From assembly GCA_965228415.1 (NCBI GenBank), contig OZ245814.1:7316001-7380000 (forward strand): 64,000 nt of DNA, in the 5' to 3' direction. The notes beneath the pieces were generated by a model. The model saw only the letters and a list, made by a program, of their open reading frames with translations. It had not been told where the DNA came from and ran no database searches. The position numbers were made by a program, and so were the translations under genes. Source of the DNA: Agaribacillus sp965228415. Its GTDB lineage: Bacteria; Bacteroidota; Bacteroidia; Cytophagales; Cyclobacteriaceae. Every line of letters begins with the position of its first letter. The first letter of the stretch is position 1. Positions 53,751 through 62,382 of the stretch are shown in pieces.

Positions 53751-54358
53751 AAGATTATGGAATGACTGTTTCTAAGTTGTTCCCCTAAATTGTCATCAAT
53801 TTTAAAATGTATAGTTTGCAGGCCTAGCGCCTGAGCAGCTTTTATATTTCTGAGATTGTCATCAATAAAAAGAGTTTGCTTTGGCGATAAACTATGTTTT
53901 TCCAATAGCAAATTGTAAAACCCAGAGTCAGGCTTTTTCATTTTTTCAACCCCAGACACCACGATATCCGAGAATAATTGTAAAAAGTCATAACGTTCCA
54001 GCGCAACAGGGAAGGTCTCATGTGACCAGTTGGTAAGGGCGTAGAGCGAATAATTGTTACCTCTGTGTATCGCTTCGAGAATGTTAACAGTTGATTGAAT
54101 TGGCCCCACCAGCATTTCTTCCCATCTCCCATAAAATGCCTGTATTTCGTTTTTGAACTCCGGATATTGATCAACAAGCACCTGGGTACCTTCCGCCAAC
54201 GGCCTCCCAGCATCCTGACATTCATTCCATTCAGAGGTACATATGTTTTCCAGAAAGTAATCTCTTTTTTGCTGGTCCGGAATAATCTTTTTGTATAAAT
54301 GATGCGGGTCCCAATCAATCAGTACACCGCCAAGATCAAATATGATGGTTTTAATCAT
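53747..54358 (-). CDS. HAD-superfamily hydrolase, YihX-like
   Basis: A 203-residue HAD phosphatase. Motif I is IIFDLGGVLIDWD, with G in place of the second Asp, as in the YihX (alpha-glucose-1-phosphate phosphatase) group; motif II is LYALTNWSHETFP; motif III KKPDSGFYNLLL; motif IV FIDDNLRNIKAAQALG. Likely small sugar-phosphate substrate. Its stop overlaps the end of the tlpA-like gene (convergent, 4 bp). Confidence 0.92.
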   Translation of the reverse strand: MIKTIIFDLGGVLIDWDPHHLYKKIIPDQQKRDYFLENICTSEWNECQDAGRPLAEGTQVLVDQYPEFKNEIQAFYGRWEEMLVGPIQSTVNILEAIHRGNNYSLYALTNWSHETFPVALERYDFLQLFSDIVVSGVEKMKKPDSGFYNLLLEKHSLSPKQTLFIDDNLRNIKAAQALGLQTIHFKIDDNLGEQLRNSHSIIF

Positions 54359-54368
54359 TGCGGTAAAC

Positions 54369-54941
54369 CTATTTGTTAAAAAGTAATTTCAATTGCTGCC
54401 ACAACTGGATTTTCATGTCTTTATTTCCCGCAATGGCCCTGAGCGGATGGCCCCATAAAATTTTACCTTCTTCATGCCGGGCGGTTTGGTAGCGTTCAAT
54501 GGCAATTGCCGACCATGATGCGGGTAATTCTTCCATAAAGCAAAGTCGCAGCCAATGAGGTATAGCTTTTACTTGCCGTACCTGCTCTTCGGTTAGTTTA
54601 CTGTAGTTGACAATGGCTATATCAATCAAATTTATGTCGACGGCTTTTAATACTTTCTCCAAAAAAGCTTCATCTTCAGGCTTTAAATAGGGTTCCATCG
54701 TTTCTTCAATCAGCACTAAGATATTTTTCAAATTTTCTCCTTTAAAATCGACCCCTAAACCATCATTGGCTGTATTTTCTGCCTTATCCGGCTTTACCTC
54801 AGGAACTGTGTCCGTTTGCGGTTCTTCATTATCAATCACGGTCAATGGGCTTTTGCCGGTAGAAGTGTGTGTTGATTCCGACTTAATATAATAAAGATCT
54901 TCCTGGATTAAATTAGATAAAAAAGTGTAGTCTTTAGACAT
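54369..54941 (-). CDS. Hypothetical protein, conserved Bacteroidota type
   Basis: A 190-residue soluble protein with no signal peptide. After a variable linker rich in E, P, T and K (about 25-65) there is a helical/alternating part with ENLKNILVLIEETMEPYLKPEDEAFLEKVLKAVDINLIDIAIVNYSK, and the tail LWGHPLRAIAGNKDMKIQLWQQLKLLF. The terminal pattern is faintly like psi-type DNA polymerase III subunits, but I cannot support that. It lies 10 bp upstream of the HAD gene and 16 bp from the thioesterase on the same strand. Confidence 0.6.
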   Translation of the reverse strand: MSKDYTFLSNLIQEDLYYIKSESTHTSTGKSPLTVIDNEEPQTDTVPEVKPDKAENTANDGLGVDFKGENLKNILVLIEETMEPYLKPEDEAFLEKVLKAVDINLIDIAIVNYSKLTEEQVRQVKAIPHWLRLCFMEELPASWSAIAIERYQTARHEEGKILWGHPLRAIAGNKDMKIQLWQQLKLLFNK

Positions 54942-54957
54942 ATAAGCAGCATTTATA

Positions 54958-55479
54958 TTAGTCGATATTAAAAATGGATTTAAGTTCTATCGCTTCATCG
55001 GGCTTCATTCTTTTGGCCAATACAAGCCTTAACTGTCTTCTCCTGAGCGCGCCTTCAAATAACAGTCGCTCTTCATCACTTTCAGGCACAAGCTCCGGTA
55101 CCCCTGTTGGTTTGCTGCTTTCATCCACAGCAACAAAAGTGAAAAAAGCCTCATTGCTATCAAACCGCTGGCCTGACGGGACATCTTCGGCAGAAACCTT
55201 GATGTGTACTTCCATTGATGACTTAAAGGCGCGTGTTACTTTGGCGATCAGGGTTACTACATTACCTAAGCGGATGGGGGCATGGAAAGAAACATTATCC
55301 ACTGATGCTGTAACAACGATCCGATTCGAATGCTTTTGCGCGGCAATGGCTGAGACCACATCCATCCAATGCATTAACCTGCCTCCCATTAGGTTGTTTA
55401 AGGTATTGGTATCGTTGGGCAGCACCAGCTCTGTTTTGGTTACCAGCGATTCTTTTGCAAATTTTTTCATTTTTGACAT
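54958..55479 (-). CDS. Acyl-CoA thioesterase, hotdog fold (YciA/BFIT type)
   Basis: A 173-residue single-hotdog enzyme. The family pattern is visible: LPNDTNTLNNLMGGRLMHWMDVVSAIAAQKHS (N and D of the active-site helix) and ASVDNVSFHAPIRLGNVVTLIAKVTRAFKSSMEVHIKVSAED. It hydrolyses acyl-CoA to free acid and CoA. A mirror frame on the other strand (54974-55495) is a shadow. Same-strand neighbour of the hypothetical gene. Confidence 0.92.
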   Translation of the reverse strand: MSKMKKFAKESLVTKTELVLPNDTNTLNNLMGGRLMHWMDVVSAIAAQKHSNRIVVTASVDNVSFHAPIRLGNVVTLIAKVTRAFKSSMEVHIKVSAEDVPSGQRFDSNEAFFTFVAVDESSKPTGVPELVPESDEERLLFEGALRRRQLRLVLAKRMKPDEAIELKSIFNID

Positions 55480-55519
55480 ACAGCTAAATCATTAATTTCA
55501 TGCAAAGCGGATCTAAAGT

Positions 55520-56185
55520 TTATTTCCAACCATATTCGCCCAGCAACGGGACAAATTTAAAGTTTTGAAATGATTCCTCTTCATACTCAGTCTCCGACAG
55601 CCTGGTGATTCTCAGCATTTTTTGTGATTTGTGATCACCTACAGGAATAACCAGGTATCCACCGGTTTTCAATTGATCTTTAAGGGCTTGCGGTACAATC
55701 GGGGCGCCGGCGGTAACCAGTATTTTATCATAAGGTGCAAATGCCGCCAAACCTTTGGAACCATCGCCGCAAATAAATTTAGGTCGATAGCCCATTTTGT
55801 GTAAGAGTGCCTTGGCCTTATGACTTAACCGCTGGTTATATTCAATGGTGAAAACAGTAGCCCCGAGTTCAAGCAAAATGCAACACTGGTAACCCGAGCC
55901 GGTACCAATTTCCAAAATCTTATCCCCTTTATGTACTTCCAGCAATTGGGTTTGAAAAGCAACCGTATAGGGCTGCGAAATAGTTTGGCCTTCCTCAATG
56001 GGGAAAGCAATGTCTTCATAAGATTTTTCAAGAAAAGCAGTGTCTAAAAAGAAATGTCTGGGAACGGTGTTAATTGCCGCCAGAACTTTTTCATCTTGAA
56101 TTCCCTTGGCCTTTAGCTTTTTTACCAATGCCCTACGTAAACCTTTGTGTCTGTAAGAATCAATCAATATGCTTTGATTTAACAA
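55520..56185 (-). CDS. pcm: Protein-L-isoaspartate O-methyltransferase
   Basis: A 221-residue SAM-dependent methyltransferase that repairs isoaspartyl residues in proteins. Motif I is KILEIGTGSGYQCCIL; the family-specific start is KGIQDEKVLAAINTVPRHFFLDTAF and FPIEEGQTISQPYTVAFQTQLL; later ICGDGSKGLAAFAPYDKILVTAGAPIVPQAL. Length is as usual. Separate from the ribE gene by a 178-bp divergent gap. Confidence 0.95.
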   Translation of the reverse strand: MLNQSILIDSYRHKGLRRALVKKLKAKGIQDEKVLAAINTVPRHFFLDTAFLEKSYEDIAFPIEEGQTISQPYTVAFQTQLLEVHKGDKILEIGTGSGYQCCILLELGATVFTIEYNQRLSHKAKALLHKMGYRPKFICGDGSKGLAAFAPYDKILVTAGAPIVPQALKDQLKTGGYLVIPVGDHKSQKMLRITRLSETEYEEESFQNFKFVPLLGEYGWK

Positions 56186-56214
56186 GTGACTTTAATCAGA
56201 CAAATTTAAATGAT

Positions 56215-56222
56215 TATATTTG
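56215..56222 (+). promoter_or_regulatory. -7 element TATATTTG upstream of ribE
   Basis: Exact match to TAnnTTTG, about 140 bp before the riboflavin synthase ATG. No clear -33 motif and no FMN riboswitch-like motif seen in the leader. Confidence 0.4.
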
Positions 56223-56363
56223 ATTAAGTGATTATTTTAAAAAATCCTTTAAATAAACTAATGGCCGGTTTCTAAATGTTGGCTTTTCTATATTATATTG
56301 TGGCCGCTAAGTATTTATCAATATTTTAGAAGTAAGCAGTTCAAATTGAATTAATTACAAAAT

Positions 56364-56957
56364 ATGTTCACTGGAATTATTGAACAAGTCGGAGAAATAG
56401 AGAAAGTTGTGAACGAGGATAGTAACGTTCATTTCACCGTAAAAAGTAGCCTGATCCCCGAATTAAAGGTAGACCAAAGTATTGCGCATAACGGTGTATG
56501 TTTAACAGTTACCAAGTTACTGGACCAAGCTTTTGAAGTCACCGCTGTCAGGGAAACCCTGCTAAAAAGTAATATGGGACGACTGGCTGTTGGCGACAAA
56601 ATTAACCTGGAAAGATGTATGCCCGCAACGGGTAGGTTTGACGGACATATTGTGCAGGGACATGTCGACCAAACCGGAATCTGTACAGGTATTGCGGATC
56701 AGGATGGCAGCTGGAAATTCGATTTTGAATTTGATGTGAAAAATGAGAATATTGTGGTTGAAAAAGGGTCGATTTGTGTTAACGGAGTGAGCCTGACCTG
56801 TTTTGATGTAACGGACCATGGTTTTTCAGTAGCCATCATACCCTATACTTTTCAACATACTAATTTTCATCAGCTAAAAGTTGGCGATGAGGTTAATCTT
56901 GAATTTGATATTATTGGTAAGTATGTGAAACAGTTGCTAAACAAAACCGCCAGTTGA
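56364..56957 (+). CDS. ribE: Riboflavin synthase alpha chain
   Basis: A 197-residue protein made of two homologous lumazine-binding halves: MFTGIIEQVGEIEKVV...DQSIAHNGVCLTV and HIVQGHVDQTGICTG...KGSICVNGVSLTCF. It dismutates two lumazines to riboflavin. Normal length. Followed by the LytTR regulator gene 16 bp later. Confidence 0.96.
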   Translation: MFTGIIEQVGEIEKVVNEDSNVHFTVKSSLIPELKVDQSIAHNGVCLTVTKLLDQAFEVTAVRETLLKSNMGRLAVGDKINLERCMPATGRFDGHIVQGHVDQTGICTGIADQDGSWKFDFEFDVKNENIVVEKGSICVNGVSLTCFDVTDHGFSVAIIPYTFQHTNFHQLKVGDEVNLEFDIIGKYVKQLLNKTAS

Positions 56958-56973
56958 TTAAATTTTTTATAAT

Positions 56974-57666
56974 ATGAGTATCAGTTGTATGATCGTTGAT
57001 GATGACGAGGTTTCAAGAAAAATTGCCCGGCAATTTATTGAGATGACCAATTTTCTTGAATTACAACATGAGTGTTCCAACGCCATCGACGCAGCCAATA
57101 TTCTGAATGATGATGAGGTTGACGTGGTTTTTTTGGACTTTTTTATGCCAGGCATGAATGGTATGGACCTGGTAAGAGGTATCAAGAGTTCCCCTGAGAT
57201 AATCATGATGACGGCGGCTCAGCAGTTTGCCGTAGAGGCCTATGAACACAGTGTGACAGATTACCTGGTCAAACCGCTGGAGTATGGAAGATTCTTAAAT
57301 GCAGCCAATAAAGCCAGAAGGAATATTGATTCTTTTAAACTCCGTGTTGAAAAACAGAATGACATATATGTCAAGGCAGATTCCAAGCTGGTAAGGATTG
57401 GGTTTAAGGATTTATATTATGTGGAAGCTATGGCCGATTATGTGATCCTGCACACTAAAGGCAAGAACCACATAGTACATTCTACCATGAAAGGTATTAT
57501 GAAGCGATTGCCAGCTTCTATTTTTGCCAGGGTTCACCGGTCATTTATAATAAATATTAACCACATCAATTTTATCGAGGACTATGCCGTTAAAATGGGC
57601 GACAAGGTAATTCCGATCGGTGCTTCTTACAAGGAAAGCTTTATGGAAATACTGAATACGCTTTAA
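56974..57666 (+). CDS. LytTR-type response regulator
   Basis: A 230-residue regulator: receiver with D9-D10 pocket and phosphoacceptor D55 in VVFLDFFMPGMNG, T/A in IMMTAAQQ and K in DYLVKPLEYGRF; LytTR DNA-binding domain with VRIGFKDLYYVEAMADYVILHTKG and FARVHRSFIININHINFIEDYAVKMGDKVIPIGASYKE. A cognate kinase is not adjacent. The riboflavin gene upstream is close enough for cotranscription. Confidence 0.93.
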   Translation: MSISCMIVDDDEVSRKIARQFIEMTNFLELQHECSNAIDAANILNDDEVDVVFLDFFMPGMNGMDLVRGIKSSPEIIMMTAAQQFAVEAYEHSVTDYLVKPLEYGRFLNAANKARRNIDSFKLRVEKQNDIYVKADSKLVRIGFKDLYYVEAMADYVILHTKGKNHIVHSTMKGIMKRLPASIFARVHRSFIININHINFIEDYAVKMGDKVIPIGASYKESFMEILNTL

Positions 57667-57707
57667 GCGTGTTGCGGGTCAAAATACGGGTGATGATAAA
57701 TCCTATT

Positions 57708-58289
57708 TCACTCTTCTATTCCCGGCCACCGGTATCTGGCTATTAATTTTATATAGATATTAAAAATTAAATTGGCCATCAATACACCTACCAAAGCGCC
57801 TACGATGATGTCTGCGGGGAAATGAACACCCAGGTAAATACGACTATAGGCTACTACGGAAGCCCAGATAAATAAGTAACCTATCCAGCGTTCCCTGTGC
57901 CGCAATGTAAGCCATAAGAACGTAACCAGTGCGAAGGCATTGGAGGCGTGTGATGACGCAAAACTGTATAGTCCGCCCCGGTATCCATTGATAATGTGAA
58001 CCAAAGCACTTATTTCCGGATCATGCGAGGGGCGTAAGCGACCAAAAAAGGGCTTCATAAAGCCTGATGTAACCTGATCCGTCAGAATGATGGTGATAAT
58101 CAATGCCGCCAAAGCAATTAAACCGGCTTGTTTATATTTGTATATAAGTCTTACGATAATAAAAAGGTATAGCGGGATCCATTCCAGCTTTCCTGAGATA
58201 GCAAACATAATGGGGTCCAGCCAATCCTGGTGAAGACCATTTAGGAACAAAAAGAATGCCTCATCAAATGCCAGCAGGGAGTCAATCAT
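57708..58289 (-). CDS. PAP2-family membrane phosphatase
   Basis: About 193 residues with six hydrophobic segments. PAP2 motifs: KPFFGRLRP (motif 1), YSFASSHASNAFA (motif 2; SSH in place of SGH) and SRIYLGVHFPADIIVG (motif 3). It dephosphorylates membrane lipid phosphates such as undecaprenyl pyrophosphate or phosphatidic acid. The start MIDSLL (58289) is preferred over 58301 because homologues start there. Confidence 0.9.
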   Translation of the reverse strand: MIDSLLAFDEAFFLFLNGLHQDWLDPIMFAISGKLEWIPLYLFIIVRLIYKYKQAGLIALAALIITIILTDQVTSGFMKPFFGRLRPSHDPEISALVHIINGYRGGLYSFASSHASNAFALVTFLWLTLRHRERWIGYLFIWASVVAYSRIYLGVHFPADIIVGALVGVLMANLIFNIYIKLIARYRWPGIEE

Positions 58290-58314
58290 GGCAGGTCTCA
58301 TTCATTAATCTGGC

Positions 58315-58335
58315 TTCAATATTAACAATATTGAA
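58315..58335. promoter_or_regulatory. Perfect palindrome upstream of the PAP2 gene
   Basis: 9-bp arms TTCAATATT and AATATTGAA separated by AAC. It lies 26 bp before the PAP2 ATG. Possible operator or hairpin in the leader. Confidence 0.3.
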
Positions 58336-58465
58336 TTAGTTTTTTACTATAATCGGAAAGTTATCTTTTGAAGGCAAAGACACGCTAAAGGAGGTGTTAT
58401 GCGCTTGTGTTGAATTCATTGGAATATGATATGATTTTATTCAGGCCAAAACTTAAACATCATCT

Positions 58466-58479
58466 GGGCTGAAAAGCCC
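58466..58479 (-). terminator. Short hairpin after hemF
   Basis: A stem GGGCT/AGCCC with a 4-nt loop, 17 bp after the hemF stop on the minus strand. The U-tract is weak, so termination is unsure. Confidence 0.3.
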
Positions 58480-58496
58480 CTGGCATTAAAGGCGAT

Positions 58497-59387
58497 CTAC
58501 ACCCAATCGATATCCTTTTTTAACTTTTCCAGTGTAGCTGCTTCAGGACTTCCGTTTTCGGGTTTATAATTATAAATCCAGTTGGCTTGTGGCGGCATGC
58601 TCATCAAAATGGATTCGGTGCGACCGTCAGTGTCTAACCCAAATTTTGTTCCTTTGTCCCACACCAAATTGAATTCAACATAGCGCCCTCTTCTCAGGCG
58701 TTGCCACCTCAACTCCTCTTCTCCAAAAGGCAATGCATGGTTAGCTGTCATGAGTTGGGTATAAATGGGGGCAAATGCCTTTCCCACATCCTGCACGAAG
58801 TTAAACCTGTTTTCTTTTGTAAAGCCCTCGTTGTCACTCAAGCGATCAAAAAATATACCTCCGATTCCCCTGGTTTCGCGGCGATGTTTAATATAAAAAT
58901 AATCGTCGGCCCACTTTTTAAAGGTAGGATAATAATCCGGGTGATGACGATCACATACCCCTTTCAGGGTCTGATGAAAAAAAAGAGCGTCTTTTTCAAC
59001 AACATAATGAGGTGTCAGATCAATGCCCCCTCCAAACCACCAGGTTCCTTCGGACATTTCAAAGTAACGTACGTTCATGTGAATGATCGGTACCATAGGG
59101 CTTTTAGGATGAAGGACAATGGATACGCCGCTGGCATAAAAATCTGATTCCGGCAGCTTCAAAGCCTTTAAAATGTTTTCAGGTGTTTTACCATACACCG
59201 CCGAGAAATTCACACCGCCCTTCTCAATAATTTTACCGTCGCTGAAGGCCCGGGTGAGCCCGCCGCCACCACCTTTTCTCTCCCAGGAATCTGCTTGAAA
59301 TTTACCTTTACCATCGGCCGCTTCCAAATCATTACAGATGTCGCTTTGGAGAGACTTAAACCATTCGCTTATTTTTGTTTTATTCAT
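58497..59387 (-). CDS. hemF: Oxygen-dependent coproporphyrinogen III oxidase
   Basis: A 296-residue enzyme that decarboxylates coproporphyrinogen III to protoporphyrinogen IX using O2. Motifs: GGGGLTRAFSDGKIIEKGGVN, HMNVRYFEM, WWFGGGIDLTPHYVVEKDALFFH, GIGGIFFDRL and RRGRYVEFNLVWDKGTKFGL. Full length for the family. Heme synthesis here uses oxygen, so the organism lives at least partly aerobically. Confidence 0.97.
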   Translation of the reverse strand: MNKTKISEWFKSLQSDICNDLEAADGKGKFQADSWERKGGGGGLTRAFSDGKIIEKGGVNFSAVYGKTPENILKALKLPESDFYASGVSIVLHPKSPMVPIIHMNVRYFEMSEGTWWFGGGIDLTPHYVVEKDALFFHQTLKGVCDRHHPDYYPTFKKWADDYFYIKHRRETRGIGGIFFDRLSDNEGFTKENRFNFVQDVGKAFAPIYTQLMTANHALPFGEEELRWQRLRRGRYVEFNLVWDKGTKFGLDTDGRTESILMSMPPQANWIYNYKPENGSPEAATLEKLKKDIDWV

Positions 59388-59525
59388 GTTTTCTTATGTA
59401 AACTGGCCCCCATAACATCAATATTTGTCAAAATTACGCTTTATATTCTACTAATTGAGTAATTCGGTTCGTTTTGAGGCGGTAAATTTTAAATTTTTTA
59501 GTATCATTAACACAAAATAAGAAAG

Positions 59526-61601
59526 ATGTCAACGATTGTTGCCAAAAATAGGTCCCAAATAAGCAGAAGAATATTGACCAAAGCCTATCGATTGATGTTC
59601 ACTGTGGAAACGATGACCAGTATATGCGAAGACAATAAAGAAATTTATGGGAAGTATATTCACGGTGCCTTCCACGGACAGGAAGCAATTCAGCTGGCCG
59701 TGGGTCTGCAACTTGAAGCCCATGATTTTGGTTCCTTCCATGATGGTGACGTCGCGACCATGCTGGCTTTGGGAATTACTCCTCATGAATTGATGTTGCA
59801 GTTATTGGGCAAAGCGGGAGATCCGTTTTCAGGAGGTAGCGCTTATCATTGCTATCCCTCCTTGAAAAGAGCGGAATTTCCAACGATACCTTGTCAAAGC
59901 CGTCTGGCAGGAATGCGGACCATTCAAGGCACTGGTATGGCTCATGCCATTACCTATATGGAGCAGCAAAAGTTGAGAAAAACGGATGAAACGCCCATCG
60001 TCATATGCTCAATGGGCGATGAAATGACGGATAACATGGTAGCAGAAGCGTGGTATGTCGCTATCGCAAGAAAACTATCGATCATATATTTGGCGTTCAA
60101 CAATCAACATAAGGTTCCAGGTCCTGCTGAGCAACTAAATGCCACGGATGCGTATGAATTTGCCAGTCGTTTTAAAGGGATGAAACGAATGAAGATAGAC
60201 GGGAGCGATTTTGTGAACGCTTATGAAGGGATCAAAAAAGCGATAGCTGACGTACGAAAAGATAAGGGGCCCTTGTTGATCCAGGCAAAATGCCCTTCTT
60301 TCAGCTATGTCGATGCAAGCGGAACTACGCAGCATATCGGCGACCGGAACTTGAAAAGCCATAACCGGTCAGCATCTTTATCTGGATTGAGAGACCATTT
60401 ATTGGCGATCGGCGCCCCGGAAGCCAGTATCCTGGAAATTGAGTCGGCTGTAAAGGATTATGTACAGAAAGCCTTGCAGCAAGCGCTTAATGCAGCGGAA
60501 CCCGATCTCAGTATCGCCGGATTACACGAATTTGCTGAGACACCGGTGAAAGAGGTGCAGGGGAAAAAGAAACGAAGAGCATCCTCCAGGGTAACCATAG
60601 CGCAGGCAGCGTCCAGAGCCACCAATGAAATCTTGGCCAGGCACCCGGAAGCCTTGTTTTATTATCAGGACGTGAGGGAGGAATCGGATAGTGCGGCAGC
60701 GAAAGCCGAAATGAAAAAAAAGCTTGGTAAGCACCGGGTTTTAAGCATGCCGGAACTGGAAGCCTATATAATTGGTTCTACAACTGGTATGTCGGCCGTT
60801 GGTGCCAAACCCATCGTGGAGGTACAGCTTGATGGTGGGAATATGAATGGTTTAAGCAGGTGGATTGAAGAAATTGCCAACAGTTGTTATTTATCAATGG
60901 GGCGATTTCCTGTGCAGGCTTTAATCAGAGTTCCTGTGGGTGATTATGAGAATGAGAAGTCATATAGTTTCGGCCATATGGACTCGGCCTTGCTAAACAT
61001 CAAGGGGGTAAAAGTAGTTTACCCGTCTAATGCCGCGGATATGAAGGGATTGATGAAAGCTGCTTTTTATGATCCTAATCCGGTAGTGGTGCTGGAGAAT
61101 AAAGGGCTAAACAAGGCAAAAACAACAGAAATTAATGAATCTATGAGTTTTGAACCCGACGACGGGTACATGATTCCTTTAGGGTTATCCAACAAAATAC
61201 TGGAAGCGGAAAAAAAGAAAACCGAAGAAGGCAACTCTGTTTTAATAATTACGTATGGTATGGGAGTACATTGGGCTAAAGAGGCATGTCAATCCATGAG
61301 TGGTCAGGTGACCATTTTGGATTTGCGCACGCTAAGTCCTTTGGATTGGGAAACAATAAAAAATGAGGTCGAGATTCACAGCAAAGTGCTGATCTTAACA
61401 GAAGAACCCTTACTTAATTCATTTGGAGAGTCCCTTGCCGGAAGAATTGCCGGCGAATGTTTTCAATTTTTAGATGCGCCTATTCAAATTGTTGGTGCTG
61501 AAAGTTTACCAGCGATAGTAATGAATGTAAACTTAAAGAGTGTCATGTTGCCCAGTTCGGACAGGGTGGGTGAAGCGCTTAGTGAGTTGTTAGCTTACTA
61601 G
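59526..61601 (+). CDS. 2-oxoacid dehydrogenase E1 component, alpha/beta fusion, divergent
   Basis: A 691-residue fusion: alpha-like part ~1-345 (HGAFHGQEAIQLAVGLQLEA; HDGDVATMLALGITPHELM; GGSAYHCYPSLK), then a linker with KKKRRASS, then beta-like part ~355-691 (MPELEAYIIGSTTGMSAVGAKPIVEVQ; GVKVVYPSNAADMKGLMKAAF; VTILDLRTLSPLDWE). The TPP-Mg motif GDGxxxxG...N is changed: SMGDEMTDNMVAEAW has E where G is usual. The NN of the far end is kept (AFNNQH). It might use a branched-chain or other 2-oxo acid. No E2 or E3 gene is nearby. Confidence 0.82.
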   Translation: MSTIVAKNRSQISRRILTKAYRLMFTVETMTSICEDNKEIYGKYIHGAFHGQEAIQLAVGLQLEAHDFGSFHDGDVATMLALGITPHELMLQLLGKAGDPFSGGSAYHCYPSLKRAEFPTIPCQSRLAGMRTIQGTGMAHAITYMEQQKLRKTDETPIVICSMGDEMTDNMVAEAWYVAIARKLSIIYLAFNNQHKVPGPAEQLNATDAYEFASRFKGMKRMKIDGSDFVNAYEGIKKAIADVRKDKGPLLIQAKCPSFSYVDASGTTQHIGDRNLKSHNRSASLSGLRDHLLAIGAPEASILEIESAVKDYVQKALQQALNAAEPDLSIAGLHEFAETPVKEVQGKKKRRASSRVTIAQAASRATNEILARHPEALFYYQDVREESDSAAAKAEMKKKLGKHRVLSMPELEAYIIGSTTGMSAVGAKPIVEVQLDGGNMNGLSRWIEEIANSCYLSMGRFPVQALIRVPVGDYENEKSYSFGHMDSALLNIKGVKVVYPSNAADMKGLMKAAFYDPNPVVVLENKGLNKAKTTEINESMSFEPDDGYMIPLGLSNKILEAEKKKTEEGNSVLIITYGMGVHWAKEACQSMSGQVTILDLRTLSPLDWETIKNEVEIHSKVLILTEEPLLNSFGESLAGRIAGECFQFLDAPIQIVGAESLPAIVMNVNLKSVMLPSSDRVGEALSELLAY

Positions 61602-61813
61602 GAGTATTTTTTTTTGACAAAGTAGACAACAGTGGTAAGATAGTACAGACAGCTTAAAAATCAGGGAAATACTTTATGTTTTCTAACACTTTATGTAATC
61701 GTATATAAGGTGCTAAATGGTAATTTTTTATGACAACTTAAGATGTTACAGCGATAACATTCATTTTTATAATTTTTTTATTTTTTAATTAAAACAAAAG
61801 AGCCTTTTTTGCC

Positions 61814-62356
61814 ATGGAACAAAACGAATTCAAGAATGAACGATGGAAGCAGATAGATTTTAAGACCAATCTGCCACACGCCAAATATGAAATTTCCAAT
61901 TATGGTAGGGTGAAAAGTTATGCACTGAACAAGGAGAAGGGAAAAATCATAAATGGAGGAAATGTAAATGGCTACCGTTCAATTTCTGTGAAATTTGATC
62001 AGACACTTACCAGGCAGTTTTACGTCCATCGACTGGTAGCGGAAACTTTTTTAACCAAGCAAGATCAAAACCAGTATTTTGTAATCCACCTGGATTACAA
62101 TAAAGAAAACAACAGTGTTTACAACCTTAAATGGTCAACCGAAAAGGAGTTGGCGGACCATAATAACAAAAATCCCCAGGTATTAAAACGAAGAGTAACC
62201 GGATATAAATTGACAGAAAGTGATGTCAGGGTGATTAAGCGGTTGCTTAAATCTGACAAAACCAGGCTGAGCATGATTGCCAAGCGATTTGGGATCACAC
62301 ATACACAACTGAATCGCATCAGATCAGGTGAGAATTGGGGTCATGTCAAAATTTAA
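61814..62356 (+). CDS. Standalone NUMOD4/HNH endonuclease-like protein
   Basis: A 180-residue protein. Residues ~10-65 form the NUMOD4 motif (ERWKQIDFKTNLPHAKYEISNYGRVKSY) and ~70-125 an HNH nuclease: FYVHRLVAETFL, then VIHLDYNKENNSVYNLKWST, with the catalytic His kept and I for N before it. Residues ~135-175 hold a helix-turn-helix (LTESDVRVIKRLL; MIAKRFGITHTQLNRIRSG). These proteins are often intron homing nucleases but can stand alone. The upstream stretch (61602-61813) is very AT-rich. Confidence 0.85.
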   Translation: MEQNEFKNERWKQIDFKTNLPHAKYEISNYGRVKSYALNKEKGKIINGGNVNGYRSISVKFDQTLTRQFYVHRLVAETFLTKQDQNQYFVIHLDYNKENNSVYNLKWSTEKELADHNNKNPQVLKRRVTGYKLTESDVRVIKRLLKSDKTRLSMIAKRFGITHTQLNRIRSGENWGHVKI

Positions 62357-62382
62357 TTGACAACTGGATTTTGGCCTCAGGG

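Noticed and set aside
54974..55495. Plus-strand 173-residue frame opposite the thioesterase
   Set aside because: Mirror frame of the hotdog thioesterase, serine/threonine-rich, without any family motif.
56223..56363. FMN riboswitch upstream of riboflavin synthase
   Set aside because: The leader lacks the conserved FMN aptamer segments; only a -7 element is seen.
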